From: Candidatus Omnitrophota bacterium
Lineage (GTDB): Bacteria; Omnitrophota; Gorgyraeia; B26-G9
Assembly (NCBI GenBank): GCA_022013205.1
Contig: JAKLQT010000034.1
Location: 1-5,645 of the forward strand
Direction of reading: 5' to 3'
DNA length: 5,645 nt
Shown: positions 1-4,920 of the stretch, piece by piece
How positions within the stretch are numbered: the first letter of the stretch is position 1
Layout of the letters: every line of letters starts with the position of its first letter
Notes under the pieces: model-generated
Told to the model about the DNA's origin: nothing
Database searches by the model: none
Seen by the model: the letters and a program-made list of their open reading frames with translations, nothing else
Position numbers and translations under genes: made by a program

Positions 1-532
1 GGACAGGAGATGTATGGCTTCTTAAGAGGTTTTTTTTATGAAGATAAAACGTATCGAACGATTCACGAGAGGGATGCTCAAGAGGTATGTTTAACGCTTC
101 AAAATTATAGTATTCTGTTTCTATCTCAGGGCCTTCCACAACCTTAAAGCCCAACTCTACAAAAAGGGAGCACATCTCATTAGTGACAATACTTAGCGGA
201 TGCATTGCTCCTATTTTATTTTTAATTGCCGGAAGGCTAAGATCGAATACCTCTGCCCCCTTACTCTGCACACCTTCAATTGTTTTTTTCTCGATCTGCT
301 TTACTTTTCGCGCGATCTCGCCGATAATCAGGTTTTTAAGATCGTTTATCTTCTGTCCGTAAACAGGCTTTTCCCGCGCGTCAAGCTTGCCCAGCTCCTT
401 AAATATATTAGTGACCAAGCCTTCTTTACGCCCTAAAAATCTAACGCGTAAAGTTTCCAGCTCTTCAATTGAACTTACACAGGCGATCGCCTGCTCAAAC
501 TCTGTATTGATTGATTTTAATTTATCATCCAT
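1..532 (-). CDS. pheS: Phenylalanyl-tRNA synthetase alpha subunit, N-terminal 177 residues (3' end cut by window edge)
   Basis: PheS forms the alpha2-beta2 PheRS that charges tRNA-Phe in the cytoplasm. The frame reads MDDKLKSINTEFEQ at the start. An N-terminal coiled-coil-type region contains LRVRFLGRKE, the usual tRNA-binding arm signature. The catalytic domain then begins with EGPEIETEYYNFEALNIP, followed by EHPSRESFDTFYL and RSHTSPV at the cut edge, where the family normally has RTHTSPVQ. The ATG at 532 is chosen because it places LRVRFLGRKE about as far from the N-terminus as in E. coli PheS. An in-frame stop lies at 589-587, and TTG 541 is the only other usual start codon. No Shine-Dalgarno (SD) sequence sits at normal spacing before the ATG. 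The nearest candidate, AGGG, is about 26 nt upstream. The gene follows rplT by 50 nt with no obvious terminator, so it is probably in the same operon. pheT would be expected beyond the window. Confidence 0.95.
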   Translation of the reverse strand, partial: MDDKLKSINTEFEQAIACVSSIEELETLRVRFLGRKEGLVTNIFKELGKLDAREKPVYGQKINDLKNLIIGEIARKVKQIEKKTIEGVQSKGAEVFDLSLPAIKNKIGAMHPLSIVTNEMCSLFVELGFKVVEGPEIETEYYNFEALNIPLEHPSRESFDTFYLHKKNLLRSHTSPV

Positions 533-582
533 AGATAACAATAAGGTTATTTTAATTTCCCTGGCATATTGCAGGATAAAGA

Positions 583-936
583 TTAATTAGCTTCTTGAAC
601 TTTTTCAATCAAAGCGGCAAAGGTGCCTTTATCATTTACAGCCAGATCCGCGAGCATTTTTCTGTCGATCAAAATATTAGCTTTCTTCAAAGCGCCGATG
701 AACTTGCTGTAAGACATTTCTTTTTCTCTGGCCGCCGCGTTAATACGGGCAGTCCACAATTGCCTGAACTCTCTTTTCTTGTTTTTGCGGTCACGGTAGA
801 CAAACTGCAAAGCTCTCTGAACCGTCTCTTTCGCCCGGCGGTAAACATTTTTGCGCAGGCCGAAAGCACCCTTGGCTGCTTTTAGAATCTTTTTCTTTCT
901 TGCTTTTGTTGCTGGTGATCTTTTTACACGTGGCAT
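583..936 (-). CDS. rplT: 50S ribosomal protein L20
   Basis: L20 is a primary 23S rRNA-binding protein needed for early assembly of the large subunit. In E. coli and Bacillus it also represses its own operon by binding the mRNA. The 117-residue product begins MPRVKRSPATKARKKKILKA and contains KGAFGLRKNVYRRAKETV, then FRQLWTARINAAAR, all strongly conserved in L20. Its length matches the 118 residues of E. coli L20. An upstream in-frame ATG at 951 would add MEEFE, but that codon overlaps the ribosome binding site: GGAGG at 949-945 lies 8 nt before ATG 936, so 936 is the start. It lies 140 nt downstream of rpmI, an unusually long gap for this pair, and the gap is rich in inverted repeats. Confidence 0.97.
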   Translation of the reverse strand: MPRVKRSPATKARKKKILKAAKGAFGLRKNVYRRAKETVQRALQFVYRDRKNKKREFRQLWTARINAAAREKEMSYSKFIGALKKANILIDRKMLADLAVNDKGTFAALIEKVQEAN

Positions 937-1076
937 TTCAAATTCCTCCATTAATAATATGTGCCCCGGATATCTTCACTCCATAACCGAAAAGCACCAA
1001 TTAGCCCATAGTTTCATTTCCTGCAGGTTTAAAAGCCGAAATTATGGGAGCACACTTTACCATAATATATCTATAC
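937..1076 (-). promoter_or_regulatory. Structured rpmI-rplT spacer, candidate L20-responsive leader
   Basis: The transcript of this 140-nt spacer can fold, by eye, into stacked helices just before the rplT ribosome binding site. One helix pairs 1055-1047 with 959-967 (9 bp including two G-U). A second pairs 1048-1038 with 1005-1015 (10 of 11 bp). The two compete only at 1047-1048 and could otherwise stack. A small third hairpin (AAUUG/CGGUU) fits in the interval 1003-986, giving a three-way-junction-like fold ending 9 nt upstream of GGAGG. L20 is known to repress this operon through mRNA structures in several bacteria. That this spacer is such a site is inference only. No known L20 binding motif was recognised. 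Confidence 0.4.
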
Positions 1077-1274
1077 CTACTCAAAAGGCATTAATGTCCG
1101 AATCATTTTTTCCTCTGACTTATGCACTATTGCTGCATTGCGCAGTTTTCTTTTGCGTTTTGCGTTTTTTGATTTTTTAAGATGTCCCTTATTTGCCTGG
1201 TCCCTCTTAATTTTATTCTTCCCGGAAAAGGAAAAACGCTTCTTTACGCCTTTTCGTGTCTTTAGTTTTGGCAT
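1077..1274 (-). CDS. rpmI: 50S ribosomal protein L35
   Basis: L35 is a small, very basic large-subunit protein. The 65-residue product starts MPKLKTRKGVKKRFSFSGK and continues with KIKRDQANKGHLKKSKNAKRKRKLR, matching the L35 pattern (MPKxKTxxxxxKRFxxTxxGKxKRxxAxxxHxLxxKxxKRKRxLR) and the usual length of about 65. The start ATG at 1274 is preceded by AAGGG (1287-1283) at 8-nt spacing. It lies between infC and rplT in the canonical order. The preceding 144-nt spacer carries nested hairpins, one of which ends close to this ribosome binding site. Confidence 0.97.
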   Translation of the reverse strand: MPKLKTRKGVKKRFSFSGKNKIKRDQANKGHLKKSKNAKRKRKLRNAAIVHKSEEKMIRTLMPFE

Positions 1275-1384
1275 TTAAAGTTCCCTTCTTGTTTTATCCC
1301 GCATGCTTTGAAAACCTCGGCTTTTCCCGCTTTAAATGCAGCGGGACAGGCAAGCCGAGGATTAAAGTAAATCTGCGGGATTCC
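1275..1384 (-). promoter_or_regulatory. Nested hairpin leader before rpmI
   Basis: Three concentric perfect inverted repeats lie in the infC-rpmI spacer. The outer arms are ATCCCGCA (1296-1303) and TGCGGGAT (1374-1381). The middle arms are 1315-1323 and 1352-1360 (CCTCGGCTT and its complement). The inner arms are 1325-1331 and 1340-1346 (TCCCGCT and its complement), with an 8-nt loop. In the transcript the middle stem is followed by UUUUC, a weak U-run, so it could also act as an attenuator. The 3' arm of the outer helix ends 9 nt before the rpmI ribosome binding site AAGGG, so folding could influence rpmI initiation. A role in L20 or IF3-operon control is inferred from position and known operon biology, not from a recognised motif. 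Confidence 0.45.
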
Positions 1385-1417
1385 GCTCAGAAACCCCGGG
1401 CTTTAGCCCGGGTGAGC
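1385..1417. repeat. GC-rich palindromic element (REP-like hairpin) after infC
   Basis: CCCGGGC (1395-1401) and GCCCGGG (1406-1412) form a perfect 7-bp stem with a 4-nt loop. GCTCA (1385-1389) and TGAGC (1413-1417) extend it by 5 bp past a 5-nt bulge. It begins 1 nt after the infC stop codon. It is much more GC-rich than its surroundings and has no U-run on either strand, so it resembles a dispersed REP-type palindrome or an mRNA 3'-end stabiliser more than an intrinsic terminator. Only one copy is in the window, so repetitiveness is unproven. Confidence 0.5.
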
Positions 1418-1418
1418 T

Positions 1419-1928
1419 TCATTGTCTCGGCTTGAATATTATTATTATGTTGCGTCCTTCTTGTGCCGGCGGCTTTTCTAACTCGCCAAATTCCGCGGCA
1501 TCCAGCATTAAACGATTAAGTATTTTTTCTCCGAATTCCTTATGCGCATTTTCCCTGCCCCGAAAAGTCATACTTACTTTAACTTTATCATGATGCTTTA
1601 GAAATTTTTCCAGATTTCTCAGCTTGACCTGATAATCATGCTCTCCGATCTTCGGCTTAAACCGCAGTTCCTTTATGTGAACCACCTTTTGCTTTTTCTT
1701 GGCTTCCCGGTCTTTTTTCTGCTGATCATATTTAAACTTCGTATAGTCCATAATTCTGCAAACAGGCGGAACAGCCTGTGCTGAGACTTCAACAAGGTCT
1801 AACATCTCTTCCTTGGCGATTTTCATAGCCTCAGCATTTGACATAACCCCCATCTTTTGCCCTTCAGATCCGATAAGCCTTACCTCACTGGCACGAATTT
1901 GTCCGTTAATTTTTACGAACTTAGAAAT
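1419..1928 (-). CDS. infC: Translation initiation factor IF-3 with AUU start codon
   Basis: IF3 binds the 30S subunit, prevents premature joining of the 50S, and proofreads the start codon and initiator tRNA. The full product is 169 residues, in the family range. The N domain includes INGQIRASEVRLIGSEGQ (residues 7-24) and PPVCRIMDY (54-62). The linker is lysine-rich (about 65-82). The C domain includes KELRFKPKIGEHDY (86-99) and MTFRGRE (120-126). The first in-frame ATG (1853) would delete residues conserved in the N domain. No ATG, GTG or TTG lies between that codon and the in-frame stop upstream. ATT at 1928-1926 sits 7 nt after a perfect AAGGAGG (1942-1936), as for the well-known AUU start of E. 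coli infC. Initiation at AUU is the basis of IF3 autoregulation there. The gene begins 24 nt after the thrS stop. Confidence 0.95.
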   Translation of the reverse strand: MSKFVKINGQIRASEVRLIGSEGQKMGVMSNAEAMKIAKEEMLDLVEVSAQAVPPVCRIMDYTKFKYDQQKKDREAKKKQKVVHIKELRFKPKIGEHDYQVKLRNLEKFLKHHDKVKVSMTFRGRENAHKEFGEKILNRLMLDAAEFGELEKPPAQEGRNIIIIFKPRQ

Positions 1929-1952
1929 ACTACCACCTCCTTGGGTTTAAAA

Positions 1953-3680
1953 TTATTTTTTGTATAAAACGTCTTCACTTACCTGTTTAATAAAATCAGC
2001 GACTTTTACATCACCGACAATTTTTCCTTTTTGCTCTCCCCTCTCGCTTCTTACAGAAATACAGCATCCATCAACCTCTTTTTGTCCTATCACCAGGATG
2101 TAAGGCGCCTTCTGCACTACTGCTTCCCTGATCTTATACCCGACTTTTTCACTTCTTAAATCAATGCCTGTCCTTATTTCTTCCGCGTCAAGAACCTTTT
2201 TTAAGACCTTTGCGTATTCATGATGGTTTTCAGTTACAGGCACGATTTGCACTTGAACAGGAGAAAGCCAAACCGGCAATGCCCCTGCATAATGCTCGAT
2301 CAAGGCGCCTATGAAACGCTCCAGGCTTCCTAAAAGAACCCTGTGCAGCATAATCGGCCTCTTCTGCTTTCCCTCAGTTGAGATATACTTAAGATCAAAA
2401 CGCTCCGGCAGGGCAAAATCACATTGTATAGTTGCGCACTGCCAAAGGCGGCCCATAGCATCTTTTAATTTTATATCAATTTTGGGCCCGTAAAACGCGC
2501 CGTCGCCTTCATTTATATCGAATTTCATTTCTTTTTCTTTCAGGGACTCTGTAAGTGCATTGGTTGCTTTGTGCCAGTCAGCATCGGTACCAATAGATTT
2601 CTCCGGACGCGTGCTCAACTCTATATGCCATTCCTTAAAACCAAAAACGTTCATAGTCTCAATGACAAAATCAATTATGTCCTTTATTTCGCTCTTGAGC
2701 GTATCTTCTGCGCAGAAAATATGCGCGTCATCCTGGGTAAATCCGCGTACCCTTAAAAGCCCGTGTAAAACTCCGGATTTCTCCTGCCGATACACAGTCC
2801 CCAGCTCAAAAAAACGTAAAGGTAAATCTCTGTAACTTCTTGTTGTTGATTTATAAACCATGATATGCGCAGGGCAATTCATGGGTTTAACCGCGTATTC
2901 CTGATCTTCAACCTTGAAGATATACATATTCTCTTTATAGTAATCATAATGCCCCGAACGCACCCAGATATCTGACTTTAAAATATGCGGCCCGATCACC
3001 AACTGATAGCCGCGTTTTCTGTGTTCGCTTTTCTCAAAATCCTCAATTAATGTCCTGAGCACCGCTCCCTTAGGGTGATAGAGAACAAGGCCCGCACCCA
3101 TTTCAGGTGACATTTCAAATAATCCCAGCACAGAGCCAAGCTTGCGATGATCCCTTCTCTTAGCCTCTTCAAGTCTTATTAAATAATTTTTCAACTCATC
3201 CTTATTTTCAAAACAGGTTCCGTATATGCGCTGCAGCATGGTTTTTTTTTCATCACCGCGCCAGTAAGCGCCGGCTATTGACAGGAGTTTAAATGCCTTT
3301 ACCTGCCCTGTAGAGGCAAGATGCGGCCCTTTACAAAGATCTATAAATTCATTCCCGGTCTTGTAAATAAAAACCATCTCGTCGCCGAGAGCTTCGATCA
3401 GCTCCAGCTTATATATTTCCTGATGATTTTTAAAATATTTTAATGCCTTGTCTTTATCCCAGTGATCTTTCTCAAAAGGCAAGTCCTTTTTAATTATCTC
3501 TTTCATCTTCTCTTCAATCCTGGTCAGGTCATCAGGAACAAACGGATCACGTTTATCAAAATCATAATAAAAACCATCTTCGATTGAAGGGCCAATGGCT
3601 AACTTAACCTCCGGGTAAAGCTCTTTTACTGCCTGAGCCATTATATGCGAACAACTATGTCTTAAAGTATCTAAATCCAT
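1953..3680 (-). CDS. thrS: Threonyl-tRNA synthetase lacking the N-terminal TGS domain
   Basis: ThrRS charges tRNA-Thr in the cytoplasm and hydrolyses Ser-tRNA-Thr. The 575-residue product starts directly in the editing (N2) domain with LRHSCSHIMAQA, containing editing-site H8 and H12. CKGPH follows with C116 and H120. The class II catalytic core has the motif 2 region VYRQEKSGVLHGLLRVRGFT (297-315) and motif 3 GSLERFIGALIEHY (451-464, R454). The zinc ligands are C269 (in MNCPAH), H320 (in QDDAHIF) and H446 (in IMLHR). An anticodon-binding domain follows WLSPVQVQIVPV. E. coli ThrRS has about 640 residues; the roughly 60-residue TGS domain is absent here. A TAA two codons before ATG 3680 and only 152 nt before tRNA-Val leave no room for it. 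No good ribosome binding site precedes the ATG. An A9 run encodes EKK near residues 144-147 (plus-strand 3242-3250). Confidence 0.97.
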   Translation of the reverse strand: MDLDTLRHSCSHIMAQAVKELYPEVKLAIGPSIEDGFYYDFDKRDPFVPDDLTRIEEKMKEIIKKDLPFEKDHWDKDKALKYFKNHQEIYKLELIEALGDEMVFIYKTGNEFIDLCKGPHLASTGQVKAFKLLSIAGAYWRGDEKKTMLQRIYGTCFENKDELKNYLIRLEEAKRRDHRKLGSVLGLFEMSPEMGAGLVLYHPKGAVLRTLIEDFEKSEHRKRGYQLVIGPHILKSDIWVRSGHYDYYKENMYIFKVEDQEYAVKPMNCPAHIMVYKSTTRSYRDLPLRFFELGTVYRQEKSGVLHGLLRVRGFTQDDAHIFCAEDTLKSEIKDIIDFVIETMNVFGFKEWHIELSTRPEKSIGTDADWHKATNALTESLKEKEMKFDINEGDGAFYGPKIDIKLKDAMGRLWQCATIQCDFALPERFDLKYISTEGKQKRPIMLHRVLLGSLERFIGALIEHYAGALPVWLSPVQVQIVPVTENHHEYAKVLKKVLDAEEIRTGIDLRSEKVGYKIREAVVQKAPYILVIGQKEVDGCCISVRSERGEQKGKIVGDVKVADFIKQVSEDVLYKK

Positions 3681-3832
3681 GTTTTAAAGTAAAAAGTTAA
3701 AGGTTTTCTCGCCATTCCTCTTTTACTGCCCCGCCAAAAATAAACAGCGGATAAAATTCTTCGTTCTTTTTTTATCCTTCCTTTTTAGGAGGGTATTCTT
3801 TGCCATGAACCTGAGCGTCAGCGAATGGTTCA
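3681..3832 (-). promoter_or_regulatory. thrS upstream leader / tRNA-Val to thrS spacer
   Basis: This 152-nt spacer contains an 8-bp inverted repeat (GGATAAAA at 3749-3756 with TTTTATCC at 3770-3777) and A/T-rich sequence. A 14-codon frame at 3715-3671 (MARKPLTFYFKTWI) overlaps the thrS start. Its GAGG lies only 1 nt from its ATG, so translation is doubtful. I see no T-box signature (no GGUGG antiterminator box) and no convincing -35/-10 pair, so thrS may be cotranscribed with tRNA-Val or use a weak promoter here. The function of the stretch is unknown. Confidence 0.25.
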
Positions 3833-3835
3833 TGG
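3803..3835. repeat. 9-bp-armed palindrome abutting the 3' end of tRNA-Val
   Basis: CCATGAACC (3803-3811) and GGTTCATGG (3827-3835) are perfect inverted repeats around a 15-nt loop. One arm contains the encoded CCA end of tRNA-Val, so the hairpin would begin at the last three bases of the tRNA. There is no U-run after it, so it is not a standard terminator. It may be a tRNA trailer processing hairpin or a member of a dispersed palindromic repeat family. Only one copy is visible here. Confidence 0.5.
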
Positions 3836-3909
3836 TGGGCGGTACAGAACTCGAATCTGTGACCTTTGCGATGTCAACGCAACGCTCTAACCAACTGAGC
3901 TAACCGCCC
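3833..3909 (-). tRNA. tRNA-Val(GAC)
   Basis: The minus strand folds as a complete cloverleaf. The acceptor stem is GGGCGGT/ACCGCCC and the D stem is GCTC/GAGC. The anticodon stem is TTGCG/CGCAA around loop TTGACAT, giving anticodon GAC (valine). The variable loop is 5 nt, and the T arm is ACAGA-TTCGAGT-TCTGT. The discriminator is A and CCA is encoded. The first 10 nt overlap the end of the upstream methyltransferase-like gene, whose TAG stop is tRNA bases 8-10. There is therefore no independent 5' leader, and the tRNA is probably excised by RNase P from a transcript that also carries that gene. Confidence 0.96.
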
Positions 3910-4601
3910 GCATTATTCTTCTTTAATATCGCGTGTCCGCGAAAGCAGTTAATAATTTGCACATCAAACAAATAAGCATTATTTTTTAAAAACCTGTTAA
4001 CTGCTTGAAAAACCCGGCAGCTTCCCAGGAATATATCATCTATAATAATTACCCCGTTATCTGCAAGTATTTCTTTAGTTATATTTAAATCATGCAGGCA
4101 CCCTTTATAAGAATGGTCCCCGTCAACATGAATCAGGTCAAAGCGCATATCCCCTACTAATTTTCCCAGATCCGTAATTTTCTGGCTGTCAGCGTTAATA
4201 AGCTTGAATTCATCTGTTACAGATTTAATATTTTCATACGCAACGCGCTCAGATCCCCTCTCATAACTTTGATTATCAATCCCGACCGCGTTGGCAAAAC
4301 ACTTAGATTCCTGAGCACCCTTGACAAGGCTTATCAAAGAATAACCGTATCTCACCCCAATCTCCAAAATGTTTTTAGGCGAAAAATACCTGCCGTAAGA
4401 ATAATAGTAATTATAATAGTCGTCCATTCCCAGATTATTATATGCAGTTAATCCGGTGTCCCCTTTAATCAGGTAATTTTTTATCACAGGAAAGCTGATT
4501 TCAATAAACCTACTATCTATTATGGTTTTGATACAGTTATGCCGCAGGTTCATAATTTGAAGCTTACCTAGGTTGCATAACTTTTTAAGCTTTTTTACCA
4601 T
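3900..4601 (-). CDS. Class I SAM-dependent methyltransferase-like protein (Methyltransf_24 type)
   Basis: The 233-residue product has a Rossmann-type SAM-binding pattern: ILEIGVRYG (78-86, motif I), VGIDN (107-110, with the acidic residue that usually contacts the ribose), DLIHVDGDHSY (155-165) and VIIIDDI (184-190). The IHVDGDHSY and IIDD signatures resemble the Methyltransf_24 and cephalosporin-hydroxylase-like groups often found with sugar or surface-polymer biosynthesis. The substrate cannot be told. The N-terminal ~75 residues are not recognised and include a Tyr-rich patch (62-72). No signal peptide is evident, so it is probably cytoplasmic. Start ATG 4601 has AAGGA (4613-4609) at 7-nt spacing. 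The gene sits between tRNA-Leu and tRNA-Val and ends inside tRNA-Val. Being a non-housekeeping gene among tRNAs, it may be an accessory insertion. Confidence 0.85.
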   Translation of the reverse strand: MVKKLKKLCNLGKLQIMNLRHNCIKTIIDSRFIEISFPVIKNYLIKGDTGLTAYNNLGMDDYYNYYYSYGRYFSPKNILEIGVRYGYSLISLVKGAQESKCFANAVGIDNQSYERGSERVAYENIKSVTDEFKLINADSQKITDLGKLVGDMRFDLIHVDGDHSYKGCLHDLNITKEILADNGVIIIDDIFLGSCRVFQAVNRFLKNNAYLFDVQIINCFRGHAILKKNNAGG

Positions 4602-4638
4602 TCACTATTCCTTTATCCTGTCGAAAAATCCCCTTTTT

Positions 4639-4685
4639 GGGTTCGAATCTTTTTTTGTAAAATGGGCGAGAAGGGATTCGAACCC
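4639..4685. repeat. 11-nt inverted repeat linking the tRNA-Leu T-arm with its trailer
   Basis: GGGTTCGAATC at 4639-4649 is the exact reverse complement of GATTCGAACCC at 4675-4685, which is the T-arm of tRNA-Leu. In the precursor transcript the trailer could pair with the T-arm across a 25-nt loop that includes the 3' acceptor strand. The short CCC/GGG hairpin followed by AUUUUU (about 4641-4626) could serve as a weak terminator. Function is unknown. Confidence 0.55.
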
Positions 4686-4745
4686 TTACGGCCGTTAAGC
4701 CAATGGATTTTAAGTCCATCGTGTATGCCATTCCACCACTCGCCC
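4663..4745 (-). tRNA. tRNA-Leu(UAA)
   Basis: This is a type II (long variable arm) tRNA on the minus strand. The acceptor stem is GGGCGAG/CTCGCCC. The anticodon stem is ATGGA/TCCAT around loop CTTAAAA, giving anticodon TAA. A long variable arm (TGGCTTAACGGCCGT) follows, then T arm AAGGG-TTCGAAT-CCCTT and discriminator A. Unlike the two neighbouring tRNAs it has no encoded CCA: the sequence continues TTTTAC. It lies 88 nt after tRNA-Cys and 61 nt before the methyltransferase-like gene, so the three could share a transcript. Confidence 0.95.
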
Positions 4746-4833
4746 AAATTATCAAAACATTACTATACCACGAACAAATATATCGTAACTTAACTTTTTC
4801 CCTTTGGTCGCATAAGTTATGTGCTCATTTAAT

Positions 4834-4908
4834 TGGAGGCGGCGAGCGGATTCGAACCGCTGAGTAGAGGTTTTGCAGACCTCTGCCTTCCCACTTGGCT
4901 ACGCCGCC
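4834..4908 (-). tRNA. tRNA-Cys(GCA)
   Basis: The minus strand gives acceptor GGCGGCG/CGCCGCC. The D-arm includes GCCAAGTGGGAAGGC. The anticodon stem is GAGGT/ACCTC around loop CTGCAAA, giving anticodon GCA. The T arm is AGCGG-TTCGAAT-CCGCT. The discriminator is U, the known identity base of tRNA-Cys, and CCA is encoded. Its 5' end is only 12 nt beyond the terminator hairpin that follows the prepilin gene, leaving almost no room for a separate promoter. Confidence 0.96.
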
Positions 4909-4920
4909 GAATCTGTATTA

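Noticed and set aside
546..570. Six-codon micro-ORF (MPGKLK) as a pheM-like attenuator peptide
   Set aside because: It has no Phe codons and no ribosome binding site, and no terminator hairpin follows before pheS.
200..590. Plus-strand open frames over the left end
   Set aside because: They are antisense to a clearly recognisable pheS frame, lack ribosome binding sites and resemble no protein.
937..951. Upstream ATG 951 as rplT start
   Set aside because: It overlaps the GGAGG that serves ATG 936, and L20 proteins begin at MPRVKR.
851..1180. 109-codon plus-strand frame across rplT, the spacer and rpmI
   Set aside because: It is antisense to two conserved ribosomal protein genes and has no supporting start signal.
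2311..2835. Plus-strand frames inside thrS
   Set aside because: They are shadows of the ThrRS catalytic domain on the opposite strand.
3242..3250. A9 run in thrS as a programmed frameshift site
   Set aside because: The frame is continuous through it and it encodes EKK at a tolerant surface position; no stimulatory structure or alternative product is evident.
3681..3832. T-box riboswitch upstream of thrS
   Set aside because: No AG-box, T-box GGUGG sequence or antiterminator/terminator pair was found, and the spacer is short for one.
3805..3903. Plus-strand frame MNLSVSEWFMVGGTELESVT... across tRNA-Val
   Set aside because: It is the antisense reading of a tRNA gene and its trailer hairpin, a common source of spurious proteins.
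4746..4833. Promoter for tRNA-Leu (TATAGT or GATAAT as -10)
   Set aside because: GATAAT is only 2 nt from the mature 5' end, and TATAGT has no acceptable -35 at 16-18 nt.
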